From: Actinomadura roseirufa
Lineage (GTDB): Bacteria; Actinomycetota; Actinomycetes; Streptosporangiales; Streptosporangiaceae
Direction of reading: 5' to 3'
NCBI RefSeq assembly: GCF_900659635.1
Contig: NZ_CAACVB010000004.1
Span: 37,206-101,205 of the forward strand
DNA length: 64,000 nt
Below, piece by piece: positions 19,730 to 27,913 of this stretch. The translations under genes were made by a program, and so were the position numbers. The notes under the pieces are model-generated. The model made no database searches and was not told the origin of the DNA. It saw only the letters and a program-made list of their open reading frames with translations. The number at the start of each line of letters is the position of its first letter. Position 1 is the first letter of the stretch.

Positions 19730-19811
19730 GGCGGGTTGCCCGAGTGGCCAATGGGAGCGGACTGTAAATCCGTCGGCTTAGCCTACGCAGGTTCGAACCC
19801 TGCACCCGCCA
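19730..19811 (+). tRNA. tRNA-Tyr (anticodon GTA)
   Basis: 82 bases with a long variable arm (class II). Acceptor GGCGGGT pairs with ACCCGCC. The anticodon arm reads CTGTAAATC, giving GTA. The T arm is GCAGG-TTCGAAC-CCTGC. The discriminator base is A and no CCA is encoded. The 3' half of this gene is repeated three times further right, marking it as an integration target. In streptomycetes the SLP1 element uses a tRNA-Tyr gene as its attachment site (from memory). Confidence 0.96.
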
Positions 19812-19819
19812 CCCCAGCC

Positions 19820-19857
19820 GAAACGGCCCCTGACCAGGCAAAAGCAGGTCAGGGGCC
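19820..19857 (+). terminator. Terminator hairpin of tRNA-Tyr
   Basis: CGGCCCCTGACC pairs with GGTCAGGGGCCG around an 11-base loop (AGGCAAAAGCA), giving a 12-bp perfect stem 10 bases after the tRNA. A related hairpin follows each of the downstream tRNA-like copies. Confidence 0.75.
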
Positions 19858-19929
19858 GCTCTCGTTCCGTCCGGCCGTCCCTGATCGTTAACGGCCTCAT
19901 ACGGCCGTCCGTATCGAATACGTGCCGAA

Positions 19930-20745
19930 GTTTCAGAGCTCTTTAGCCTGGTCGCATCGCTGATCCGCCGCTTGGCGTCCTCGTCTTGACCAGCCACGCA
20001 CTTGGCGTAGCCGCGAAGCAGTACGGCCACGCTGTGCCCGGCCCATTCGGCGACCTGAGCCGCAGGCACACCGGCGCCGAGCCAAGTCGAGACGGCCGCG
20101 TGCCGCAGGGCGTACGGAGTCTTGGCCAAGAGCGAGGCCGCCTCCCGCTCGCTCAGCGCCGTCTCTCGCGCCTTGTGTCAGGCACCGAGGTACGCCCGGT
20201 CGGTCATAATCCCGCCGCGCGGCCCGACGACAGCCGGCCTTCCGCCGGGATGTTGAATTCCTTGATGTGGTGGCGCAGCAGCGTGACGAGTTCCGGGTGG
20301 ATCGGCACGGACCGGGTCTGACCGGGTGCCCGGTGCTTGAGCGGTTGCCGGTCCCGCGGCTTGCCGCTGTCCGTCCACCGGGAGCCGCTACGCGGTTCGG
20401 CGTGCGTCAGCCGCATCTCGCCCCATCCGTCATCCGGCAGGCTCACGAGCGCATCACGCCGCAGGTCCACCGCTTCCTCAGGACGGAGCGCGGCGTAGTA
20501 CATGACGGCGAAGAACGCGACCATGCGCTCGCCGCGCTTTCCCTGGCTGCGGACCGCGTCGAGGAGGCGGCGGCCCTGGTCGGGATTGGCGACCACCCGA
20601 AGGTCAAGGGTTTGCGCGATGCGTGGCCGGGGCCACTTGATCAGGGGCAGAGGATTGACCGACAGAAGACGCTGCTCGCATGCGTACTCCATGACGTTGT
20701 TGAAGTCCGCTTGCCTGCTGCCGGCGACCGTCCCGCCGACGACTC
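19930..20745 (-). pseudogene. Degenerate tyrosine recombinase (integrase) next to tRNA-Tyr
   Basis: Site-specific integrase remnant. The catalytic part can be pieced together: ALRPEEAVDL (arginine I), YALRHAAVS (histidine-containing box II), EWAGHSVAVLLRGYAK (final histidine and a tyrosine candidate). At least two lesions can be named. A one-base deletion near 20229-20231 shifts GRLFVGPRGGIMTDRAYL out of frame. A TGA at about 20178-20180 replaces the expected Trp before HKARETALSEREAAS. The N-terminal core-binding domain survives as SRQADFNNVMEYACEQ but has stops upstream. The reading frame after the C-terminus runs through the tRNA region with no natural stop. The gene is therefore inactive. 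It points toward the tRNA, as integrases of tRNA-targeting elements do. Confidence 0.85.
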
Positions 20746-21209
20746 AGTCGGTTGAGGACCTGCCACGCGAGCTACGGCCCCTACCGGTCCGGCGCGAAGC
20801 CGCTCATGCCCACCGTATTCCTCTCCAGCCGGCGGACGACCGGTGCCAGGTGCGCAGGTGGCTCGATCTCGCTCGGCTACGGGAGGTAGCCTCCACCTGA
20901 GCACCCAGAAGCGACGCGACTTCGGTGTCTCCCTGGGCCTCATCGTTCTCACGTGGGATCGCAACACGCCGTCGATGCCTGGCCAGGAGATGGCAACCGT
21001 GGTCTTCACTGCTCCAACAGGGATCGCGAGGTGAGGTCTAGGGCGAGCTGGAAGTCACCTGAGTGTGCTCGAACCAGGGGCTGCGCCGTGCCCTGGGACC
21101 CGCGGGTCGGGGCACTCATTCACGCGAAACGGTTTGTCGTGCATTGCCCGCTTCGCACGCGAACGAGCACCATGGGCCGGTACTGACGCAACCGTGTAAC
21201 CTGTGGCCC
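20746..21209. other. Degenerate region upstream of the integrase remnant
   Basis: 464 bases with no intact gene. It probably includes decayed N-terminal integrase sequence and excision-related DNA, but nothing is recognisable. TAACCT at 21196-21201 could be the -10 box of the gene starting at 21210. Confidence 0.4.
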
Positions 21210-21494
21210 GTGTCCAGTTCTGACGAGTTGATCCGGCTTTCACCAGACGAGGCTTTCGTACTGTACGACTTCGCTCACCGCTTGGTCCTCGATATCGCCG
21301 GCGAGGAGAGTGAAGCGATCTTTGAGGATCGTGGTGAGTGGTCTGCGTTGTCGAGCGTGCTTGGCCAACTGGAGACACGTCTACCGCAGATCTTCATGCC
21401 GGACTATCGCGAACGGCTCCATGCTGCACGGCTGCGCCTACGGCCTCTGGACGACGAATCCAGCGAGGAGTGCAACAAGACCGACGCCCGCTAA
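21210..21494 (+). CDS. Small hypothetical acidic protein
   Basis: 94 residues, soluble and acidic (SSDELIRLSPDEAFVLYDF at the N-terminus). No family recognised. The GTG start is 8 bases after a TAACCT box with no Shine-Dalgarno sequence, so the message may be leaderless. Base composition is lower in GC than the flanking housekeeping genes, consistent with the island. It lies between the integrase remnant and the GIY-YIG gene. Confidence 0.6.
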   Translation: MSSSDELIRLSPDEAFVLYDFAHRLVLDIAGEESEAIFEDRGEWSALSSVLGQLETRLPQIFMPDYRERLHAARLRLRPLDDESSEECNKTDAR

Positions 21495-21691
21495 CAAGGG
21501 CGCTAACGGCGGGATCTGGACGGGGCTGGGCGAAGGCAAGACAAAGCCGCCGCGAAAGACTGGCCTGGCAGGGCAGCGGACGGGTCTGGGTGAGTGTGAA
21601 TCCCGACGAGTGGAGTGCCGGATCGGTCTCGTCTGATAAAACGAACGCCGTTAGCGGCAGCAGTTGGACCCTCTCGTGTCCATGTGGACGG

Positions 21692-22132
21692 TCACTTGTT
21701 AATCGGTCTGTAGTTAGCGGCCCGGCTGCTGGCTTCCGCGGCTCGTTCAAGTAGTGTCCGGTTCGCCTTGAGGGTCAGATCGAGGGTTTCGGTCGCGCGA
21801 GGTCCGTAGGACAGCTCAGCCTCGTGATTCGCGGCAATTTCCAGGATCACCTCATTCCCTTGAGTGAGTTCGGCGAGCAGAAGCTCGTTCAAATTCCGAT
21901 TAGTGGTTTGGTTTTTCCCTGGGCTCCGGTATTGACTGAAGCGCCTGCGCAGGTTTTGTGCTTCTCCGATGTAGGCGTCATGACGGGAGGTGCGGGAGAG
22001 TAGCATGCGGTAGATGCCGGGTTCTGCGGGTGTACCTGGCGGGAAAAGCAATTTTCCGTTGTGGTCAACGGTGATATTTCCGATGTGGCACCAGGTCCAG
22101 CGGACCGTGACGCTCTCGACTTCAGTGTCCAC
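21692..22132 (-). CDS. GIY-YIG domain protein
   Basis: 146 residues. The GIY-YIG core is visible: GIYRMLLS (residues about 38-45) and YIGEAQNLRRRFSQYR (about 54-69), including the conserved arginine. The last 75 residues are helical and of unknown function. Such stand-alone proteins are putative nucleases or nuclease-derived binding proteins, often on mobile elements. The GTG start has no strong ribosome site, and composition is less GC-rich than neighbours, with several A/T third positions. It sits inside the decayed integration locus and reads toward the integrase remnant. Confidence 0.75.
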   Translation of the reverse strand: MDTEVESVTVRWTWCHIGNITVDHNGKLLFPPGTPAEPGIYRMLLSRTSRHDAYIGEAQNLRRRFSQYRSPGKNQTTNRNLNELLLAELTQGNEVILEIAANHEAELSYGPRATETLDLTLKANRTLLERAAEASSRAANYRPINK

Positions 22133-22610
22133 CGTAGAAGGGTCTCATGGGCTTCCTTGGCGGGGCCACAAGTTCGGTAGGGAGGGTCATATGTTCGCCC
22201 TCCCTCGGGGCTGTGCTGAATGCGGACTGAAGTTCAGCCGCGCGGCGTAGGTACCTTCAGGAAGGTTGGGCGGTGGGAGTGCAGATCCGCCGGCTTCACC
22301 TTGCAGGTTCGAACCCTGCACACGCTACGACGGTCGAGAGATCCTCTGACCGGCACGAACGGTCAGATGCCGTTCGCTTTCCAGATCCTCCACATGCGAG
22401 TCGGAGCCCTCCCAGCGCAGTCGTGATCAGGCGTCGAGCACATGGTCGATCCGCCGGGTCAAGGGCGTCGGCTACGTGGTCGCCGACGGTCACCCGCCCC
22501 GGCGCGCCGGGAGTGCGACCTGTTCCGTCCGGTCCCGCCGTGCCGCCCGCCCGTTCGCCCCATCGCTTGTCTCTCACCGAGCGTCAGTACTTATCCGTAC
22601 TGTGCACCGC
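22133..22610. other. Non-coding stretch with tRNA-like relic
   Basis: 478 bases without a supported gene. It contains the second tRNA-Tyr-like copy, listed separately, with its own hairpin (CTCTGACC...GGTCAGA) just downstream. Confidence 0.5.
22259..22345 (+). repeat. tRNA-Tyr-derived repeat, copy 2 (att-like)
   Basis: Shares the 18-mer GCAGGTTCGAACCCTGCA (22303-22320) with the tRNA-Tyr T arm. Upstream, AGATCCGCCGGCTT parallels AAATCCGTCGGCTT of the tRNA anticodon and variable region. The 5' half (GGTTGGGCGGTGGGAG) is a shortened echo of the tRNA. It lacks a usable anticodon loop and acceptor pairing, so it is a relic. Its downstream flank resembles that of copy 4. Confidence 0.7.
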
Positions 22611-22976
22611 ATGGGCTACGACCTGCACATCACGCGGAAAGACGACTGGTCAGAGGAATCCGGACCCGAGATCAGCGCCGACGAGTGGGCCGATGCGGTT
22701 GCGGCTGATCCTGACTTGGTCATGTGCCAAACAGCGCAGGCCGTCGCAGACGGTCAGGAGTTGATGTACGAGCACAGATGGTTGGCTCAGATGGTGACTC
22801 ACCCCCGAAGGAGTGAGAAGGGCGCTTGGCTTGACTGGTCGAACGGCCGTATCGACGTGAAAGACCCCGATGACCTCCTGGTGAAGAAGATGCGGCAGAT
22901 AGCCTGGAGACTGGACGCTCTTGTCCAGGGTGATGACGGCGAGTACTACGACGAGTTCCCCAGCAGCCGGTCCTAA
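22611..22976 (+). CDS. Hypothetical protein of the MGYDLHITR type
   Basis: 121 residues, soluble and acidic. The N-terminus MGYDLHITRKDDW is a phrase I associate with a widespread family of small uncharacterised bacterial proteins, often found near toxin or effector genes; this is memory, not a search. The central phrase is GAWLDWSNGRIDVKDPDD. The ATG start is chosen on that N-terminus. It lies between two tRNA-derived repeats, so it is likely cargo of a past integration. No function can be assigned. Confidence 0.7.
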   Translation: MGYDLHITRKDDWSEESGPEISADEWADAVAADPDLVMCQTAQAVADGQELMYEHRWLAQMVTHPRRSEKGAWLDWSNGRIDVKDPDDLLVKKMRQIAWRLDALVQGDDGEYYDEFPSSRS

Positions 22977-23602
22977 TTGCTGAGCGTGCGTGACTGGGGA
23001 ACCCGTGGTTGCCTCGACCCCTTCTGGAGCCGAGGCCAGCGCGGGAGTCTGACCTGAGAAAGAGCGAGTGATCGGCCTCTGTTGGGATGCCGTAGCCGTG
23101 TCTGCCCTCAGAGCGACCTTGAACGTTTCAGTGACAGGCCGGAGTCGTGCATGGCCGGAGGCTTGCTGTAATCAGGCTCCAAGTACCGCCGCGCGTGTGT
23201 CATCCAGCCAGCGGCTTTACCATGGGTCCTCATCGCCCCTACGAGGGCTCGTAACGGTCGTCTCCAGCACTTGCGGGGCGTAGTCGCCAAGTCCTCATCG
23301 CCCCGGGGAATCGCAAATTTGGGCCCGAGGAGCCGGAAGCCGCTTGAGCAGGTTCGAACCCTGCGCCCGTCACACCAGCCGAAACGGCCCATGACCAGGA
23401 ACGACCTGGCCAGGGGCCGTTCTTGTTCCGTCCGGACGTCTCTGACCGTTCAAGGCGTCTTACGACTGGCCGGTGCCGACTGGGGCGGTGATCTGGTCGA
23501 CGAGGGCGTACCAGGGTTATGGAGTCGGTCGACGTGGCTCTCTGAGCTGCACTCGATCTCTGAAGGGCCTCGGTGGCGGCCATGGCCAGTACGCCAGCGC
23601 GC
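22977..23602. other. Non-coding stretch with tRNA-derived repeat
   Basis: 626 bases. It holds the third tRNA-derived repeat. No frame here has both a ribosome site and a recognisable product. One minus-strand frame (23108-23392) contains a plausible-looking phrase, MRTHGKAAGWMTHARRYLE, but lacks support. Confidence 0.45.
23345..23460 (+). repeat. tRNA-Tyr-derived repeat, copy 3 (att-like, about 115 bp)
   Basis: GCAGGTTCGAACCCTGC (23348-23364) is followed by about 100 bases that align base for base with the DNA downstream of tRNA-Tyr. The shared parts include CCAGCCGAAACGGCCC, the terminator hairpin and GTTCCGTCCGG. Roughly 85 percent identity by eye to 19787-19900. This long match is what an attachment-site duplication would leave. 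Confidence 0.8.
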
Positions 23603-24220
23603 TTATTTGGGCAGGGGTGGAAGGGAGCCCAGTGGGATGCACTGCTTCTTGGGACCGGCGACATCGCTCGTGCACATCGTGATCTGTTTGAGTTCGATCT
23701 TCTGGGGGATCAGTGTGATGACCGTCGCCAGATGGCCGACCCCGGGCGCCAACTGCTGGGCGCTATCGGCCGCCTCCGCCTCAGCCTCCGAGTTGTCGGC
23801 TTCCGAAGTCGGTACGTAGTTCCTCGGGCGCTCCAATGGAGTCGAGAAACACCCCTTGGCAGTGCACCCTGGCCACTGAAGAATCAGAGGCAGGTTGGGG
23901 GCGGGCAGGGGGCGGTCCTGCAGCTTCCCTTTGACCTCGACCACGATAGCGGCGTAGAGCTGGCCGGCCGGGGCGGGCTCCCCTTCCTTGACGGGAATCG
24001 TGCCGCCCATGATCCCTTGGATCGTGTAGGGGTAGTCGCCGTCGATCGAGAGAAGCGGGCCGGAGGCCGCTGGGATCCTTCCGGTCTGCGCAGGGCTGGC
24101 CTTGGGCGATGCCTGCGTTGCGGCTGTCTCGGGCTTCGCTTGCTGCTTGCCCGAGCTGCCGCAACCGGCAGCCAGGAACAGGCTCGCTAGAACTATGGCG
24201 AGCGTGCGGTGAGGGTGCAC
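23603..24220 (-). CDS. Putative secreted lipoprotein
   Basis: 205 residues. The signal peptide ends in a lipobox, LAAGC, with the lipidated cysteine at position 20. A Ser/Pro/Ala/Lys linker (about 25-50) follows, then a globular domain containing four further cysteines (CTAKGC, MCTSD, KKQC), possibly two disulphides. GTG start with AGGAGG 9 bases upstream, a strong site. No family recognised. It is located between att-like copies 3 and 4, so probably acquired with an element. Confidence 0.78.
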   Translation of the reverse strand: MHPHRTLAIVLASLFLAAGCGSSGKQQAKPETAATQASPKASPAQTGRIPAASGPLLSIDGDYPYTIQGIMGGTIPVKEGEPAPAGQLYAAIVVEVKGKLQDRPLPAPNLPLILQWPGCTAKGCFSTPLERPRNYVPTSEADNSEAEAEAADSAQQLAPGVGHLATVITLIPQKIELKQITMCTSDVAGPKKQCIPLGSLPPLPK

Positions 24221-24951
24221 TGACCTAGCCTCCTGAGCTCGGGCACATGGCGCAGGGACATGATCTTAGAAGTCCGAGGCCGTGTCGAATGCGGGTTGAG
24301 ATACCGAGAGCGGTCGGTAAAGCTGCAGGTCACTGCGGTTTGGTCGAAGGTCGTAAGCTCCGTCGTCGTGGCCTACGCAGATTCGAACCCGCACCCGCCA
24401 CAGCGACTGAAATAGCCTCTGAACAGCGTAGACGGTCGGAGGCCGTTCGCGTTTTCAGTGACCTCCCACGTGCAACCGGACGCCACCCGCCCTACCGGTT
24501 CCGGAATATACGTGGAATGAGTCCGATGGCGGTCTTGCCAGGCCGGGGTCCCCGATGGGCGAAGGGCTCCGGCGCGAACCGGAGCACTTACAGCGCTGTC
24601 GTGGACAGTCGTCGAGCAAATTGTCGATCCGCCGGGCGCCCGTTCATGGTGCCCGAGGATGCAGTCGTCACGGTCGGTTCGGGGATCGGTTGAGCGTGCG
24701 CTACTGGGGAACCCCGTGGTTCCCCAGACCCCTCCTAGCCCCGAAGGGCACTCCCGCGCGAATCCATCTGTCACGGGTTGCGCGCCGTTCGCGCGGGAGC
24801 ACCCTCCGGATGGGTCCGTTCGGTTGTGCTCGCCGTCAGACCGGCTCGACTCAGCGAAGGCCAATGAGTCCAGAGGCCGGCGACCGGAGGAGTCGGGAAG
24901 CCCAGGCAGGGTGGTTATGAGGAGTGCGCTCCGGGCGCGACAATTACCTGC
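24221..24951. other. Non-coding stretch with tRNA-derived repeat
   Basis: 731 bases without a supported gene. It contains the fourth tRNA-Tyr copy and, at about 24608-24642, a segment (GTCGAGCAAATTGTCGATCC and on) that resembles 22430-22460 after copy 2, so the flanks were duplicated too. Confidence 0.5.
24371..24455 (+). repeat. tRNA-Tyr-derived repeat, copy 4 (att-like)
   Basis: GCCTACGCAG followed by TTCGAACCC and GCACCCGCCAC reproduces the last 30 bases of tRNA-Tyr with one substitution and one deleted T. A hairpin (GCCTCTGA...GGTCGGAGGC) follows, as after the intact tRNA. Probably the distal boundary of the oldest integrated element. Confidence 0.78.
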
Positions 24952-25242
24952 GTGTTCGTCAACGTGAATCGGCCGCCGCGAGGCGAGCCTTACGCATGTC
25001 CGTGTTGCGGGCACCTGACGCTTGAGCGACGTGGCTACTTCGAGATCTGCCCCGTGTGCTTCTGGGAAGACGACGGACAGGACGACCATGACGCCGACGA
25101 GAGCCGTGGTGGCGCCAACCGTGGGCTCAGCCTCACCGAGGCCAGGCGAAACTATGCCGCCTACGGAGCGTACGACCGCCGAGTGCTCCGGTACGTCCGC
25201 GCTCCCCGCTCGCATGAGTGCGCGCCGCACAGCCAGGCGTAG
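24952..25242 (+). CDS. Cysteine-rich CPCC-type zinc-ribbon-like protein
   Basis: 96 residues. CPCCGHLTL at about 16-24 and ICPVCFWEDDG at about 32-42 form the paired CPCC and CPVCFWEDD motifs of a small family found scattered in bacteria, presumably a zinc ribbon. The GTG at 24952 is followed 12 bases later by an alternative GTG, and neither has a clear ribosome site. Role unknown; the family is often found singly in accessory regions. Confidence 0.75.
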   Translation: MFVNVNRPPRGEPYACPCCGHLTLERRGYFEICPVCFWEDDGQDDHDADESRGGANRGLSLTEARRNYAAYGAYDRRVLRYVRAPRSHECAPHSQA

Positions 25243-25713
25243 AGGATCCACTCGGTCCTCTCCGACGCGGCCCACCGCACAGTTCGTCGTGCTCAGCGCA
25301 CGAGGCGGCGTTTTGGCCGGCGGACGAGGTGCAGGTGACGGCGGCCGTGATCCGCGTGCTGACCGAGGTGTATGTTCTGGAGCGCCGTCAGGGGCTCGGA
25401 ACCGTAGGGGGCATCCTGGCAGGCCACCCGTGACCTCGGCGCGCATCCGTAGCGACCCGTTGCCGTGGCCGCATGGTGTGAGGCCGGATACCGACGCGCG
25501 GACGTTTCCGCGGCCGTTCGAACCATTGACCGCGTAGCCGGTCCGGTGAAAGACCGGCAAAGTGCCGGGGAGGGTTCCCTGGCGGTTCAGCGGCGCAGTC
25601 GCGGCGACTCCCGGCCGACCTGACCGGAATCGGGAGTACTGCCTTTAGAAGCTGCGCGGTTTCGGGGCCTCGTCGTGGATATCGCCACTGTGGGCCTCGG
25701 GGGACTTGGCGGG
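25243..25713. other. Intergenic region between the CPCC gene and the WYL regulator
   Basis: 471 bases between two gene ends. No gene is supported and I see no clean terminator. A small hairpin, ACCGGCAAAGTGCCGGGG, lies near 25550-25570. Confidence 0.45.
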
Positions 25714-26694
25714 TCAGGGCTTGGGGTGGGGTTTGTAGGTGGTGGCGATCCTGGTGGCGCGGGCGTGGAGGGTGGTGCGCAGCCACTGGGGGGCCAGGGC
25801 CTCGGCGCTTGTGGCGAGTTGCCAGAGTGCCCATTCGGCGTGTCTCGGGTCTTGGAAGGTCACCGTCAGCCTTAGCCGTCCGTCCGCGTCGGTCTCCTCG
25901 GCGAGGACGGCCAGTGCGGTGCCCACCAGGTCTTCCCGGCGCTCTGGACGCATCCGGACCAGTACCGTGACCTGGTCGCCGCCGGTCCGGAAGCGCGTGC
26001 TGTGTTCCTGCCAGGCCCGGTCCAGGTCGACCTGGTCCGGTCGTTGTGCGGGTTCGGTGAGTTCCTCGGCGGCCAGGATTCGGGACAGCCGGTAGGTGCG
26101 GTCCGCGCCGGACCTCGTGGCCAGCAGATAGCCCTGGTCCCGTACGGTGACCAGGCCGATCGGGTCCACCGTGCGCCACTTCGGGCTCTGGTCCTTGGCC
26201 GCGTAGTAGATGCGCAGCCTGTGTCCGGCGAATACCGCATTTCGAACCTCGGCCACTACTGCGTCCGGTATCTCCTGGGCGGCCAGCCGGCGCGAGAGCA
26301 GGTCGGTCTCCGGGTCGATGAGCAGTCGCTGGGCCGCGTCCGCCGCGGTGTCCCGGTAGCTCTCGGGCAGTGCGTCGACCACCTTGAGCATCGCCGAGGC
26401 GAGGGCCGAGCCGAAGCCGAACGCCTGGGCGCCGCGTCGCGATCCGGCGACCAGCAGGGCGAGCGCCTCGTCGTGGTTCAGCCCGGTGAGCTCGGTCCGG
26501 AAGCCGGGCAGCAACGCGAAACCGCCGTGGCGGCCGCGTTCGGCGTACACCGGGACGCCGGCCGCGGACAGCGCCTCGATGTCGCGCAGGACGGTGCGAG
26601 TGGACACCTCCAGCTCGCCGGCCAGCGCGGTCGCGGACATCCGGCCGTGCTGCCGCAGCAGCAGCACCAGCGAGACCAACCGGTCGGCGCGCAC
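25714..26694 (-). CDS. WYL-domain transcriptional regulator (YafY/DeoR-like HTH)
   Basis: 326 residues. N-terminal winged helix-turn-helix (about 1-58, with SATALAGELEVSTRTVLRDI), then a WYL domain (about 140-215, PKWRTVDPIGLVTVRDQGYL) and a C-terminal WCX-like segment. WYL proteins sense ligands, often nucleic acid-related, and act as repressors or activators. GTG start. It is divergent from a RidA-family gene, and a perfect 7-bp dyad lies in the gap 20 bases from its start, the natural operator. Confidence 0.93.
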   Translation of the reverse strand: MRADRLVSLVLLLRQHGRMSATALAGELEVSTRTVLRDIEALSAAGVPVYAERGRHGGFALLPGFRTELTGLNHDEALALLVAGSRRGAQAFGFGSALASAMLKVVDALPESYRDTAADAAQRLLIDPETDLLSRRLAAQEIPDAVVAEVRNAVFAGHRLRIYYAAKDQSPKWRTVDPIGLVTVRDQGYLLATRSGADRTYRLSRILAAEELTEPAQRPDQVDLDRAWQEHSTRFRTGGDQVTVLVRMRPERREDLVGTALAVLAEETDADGRLRLTVTFQDPRHAEWALWQLATSAEALAPQWLRTTLHARATRIATTYKPHPKP

Positions 26695-26714
26695 CCGGGA
26701 ACTCTACCGAAATA

Positions 26715-26733
26715 CACGACACAGGATGTCGTG
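26715..26733. promoter_or_regulatory. Dyad operator between WYL regulator and RidA gene
   Basis: CACGACA-CAGGA-TGTCGTG, perfect 7-bp arms and a 5-base spacer. It lies 20 bases from the WYL start codon and about 87 bases before the RidA ATG, in an AT-richer pocket (TACCGAAATACACG). Probably bound by the WYL protein. Confidence 0.65.
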
Positions 26734-26819
26734 ATTTGTTGGGAGGCTCATTCAGCGCGACCGAGAAGGCGGTGGTCAACCAGCCGCTTGACGATGAACC
26801 GATTGGAGCTGATGCGGCG

Positions 26820-27215
26820 ATGGAACGAACGGCGGTCAACCCTTGGACGTGGTCGCAGGAGCTGGGGTACAACCAGGGTGAGGCCGTATCCGGGCATACC
26901 CGGACGCTCTACTGTGCCGGACAGACCGCGATGAGCGGTGACGGCAAGCCCCGGCATGCCGAGGACATGGCGGCGCAGCTGGCGCTGAGTCTCGACAACC
27001 TGGAGGCCGTGCTCGGCGAGGCCGGTATGTCCCTGTCGAACCTCGTCCGGCTCAACGTCTACACCACCGACGTCGACCGGCTCTTCGAGCACTACGGGGT
27101 GCTGGCAGCGCGGTTGGGCGCCGCCAGGGTGGCGCCGTCCACCACAATGCTCGGGGTGACGCGCCTGGCGATCCCGGCGCTGCTGGTCGAGCTCGAGGGG
27201 ACGGCCGTCGCGTGA
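26820..27215 (+). CDS. RidA/YjgF family protein
   Basis: 131 residues, typical RidA length. Enamine/imine deaminases of this family hydrolyse reactive intermediates from PLP enzymes. Seen here: VSGHTRTLYCAGQTAMSGDG and NLVRLNVYTTDVDRL, the usual RidA blocks. The canonical C-terminal arginine/glutamate site is replaced by PALLVELEGTAVA, close to RidA's PxxLVEIE pattern. ATG chosen because the homologous region begins with MERTAVNPWTWSQELGYNQG. Its regulator is probably the divergent WYL gene. Confidence 0.9.
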   Translation: MERTAVNPWTWSQELGYNQGEAVSGHTRTLYCAGQTAMSGDGKPRHAEDMAAQLALSLDNLEAVLGEAGMSLSNLVRLNVYTTDVDRLFEHYGVLAARLGAARVAPSTTMLGVTRLAIPALLVELEGTAVA

Positions 27216-27252
27216 TGCGACCCCGCGTCCGGCGGGGGCGGTACGGCAGGGG

Positions 27253-27747
27253 GTGATCTTGGTGCTCAGGATGGTGACCATCGGCGTCTACGGCTTCGAT
27301 GGCGAGTCCTTCCTGCAACGACTGCGGGACGAGGACGTTCGCCTGCTGTTCGACGTACGCCAGCGTCGCGCTGTACGCGGACCCGAGTACGCCTGGGCGA
27401 ACTCGCGGCGGCTGCAGGCGGCCCTCGCCCATGCCCGGATCGCCTACGAGCACCACCCCGAGCTCGCCCCGACCACCGAGCTACGCCAACTCCAGTACGC
27501 CGAGGATCGCCGCCAGGGGGTCGGTAAGCGCTCGCGCCGCGAACTCGCCGCCGAGTACGTCCGCCGCTACACCGCCGAGATCCTCGACCACGCCGACCTC
27601 ACGCGGATCGTGTCGGCTCTGCCGAGTCGTGGGACGGCGGCGCTGCTCTGTGTCGAACGTGATCCTGAGGCCTGCCATCGCTCGCTGATCGCCCAGCGGC
27701 TGACCGAGCGGCACCATGTCACGATCGAGCACGTGCGCCCGTTGTGA
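27253..27747 (+). CDS. DUF488 family protein
   Basis: 164 residues. The DUF488 hallmarks are FDVRQRRAVR near residue 33 and LLCVERDPEACHRSLIAQRL near 131-150 (C-x-E and CHR). Biochemical function unknown. GTG at 27253 has GCAGGGG just upstream; an ATG at 27271 is an alternative. It follows the RidA gene by 37 bases in the same direction, so the two may be co-transcribed. Confidence 0.88.
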   Translation: MILVLRMVTIGVYGFDGESFLQRLRDEDVRLLFDVRQRRAVRGPEYAWANSRRLQAALAHARIAYEHHPELAPTTELRQLQYAEDRRQGVGKRSRRELAAEYVRRYTAEILDHADLTRIVSALPSRGTAALLCVERDPEACHRSLIAQRLTERHHVTIEHVRPL

Positions 27748-27913
27748 TGCCTGAATTCCTTTGACGTGTCGGCCGAAGAGCAGCGCCGGCCGTTGCGGGA
27801 GGGGTGCCGGAAAGGCGGGGTCAGCTTCGCCGCATGTCCTCATATGGGAATCGCCGGCCGCCGCGCAGTGTGGTCGCCACGGTGGTCATCTCGTCTTGAG
27901 GTGGCCAGCCCTG

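Noticed and set aside
22259..22345. A second functional tRNA
   Set aside because: The T-arm is intact, but the acceptor arms do not pair and there is no anticodon loop of usable shape. It is a relic.
23108..23392. A minus-strand frame of 94 codons
   Set aside because: No ribosome site, no recognisable product, and it spans a tRNA-derived repeat.
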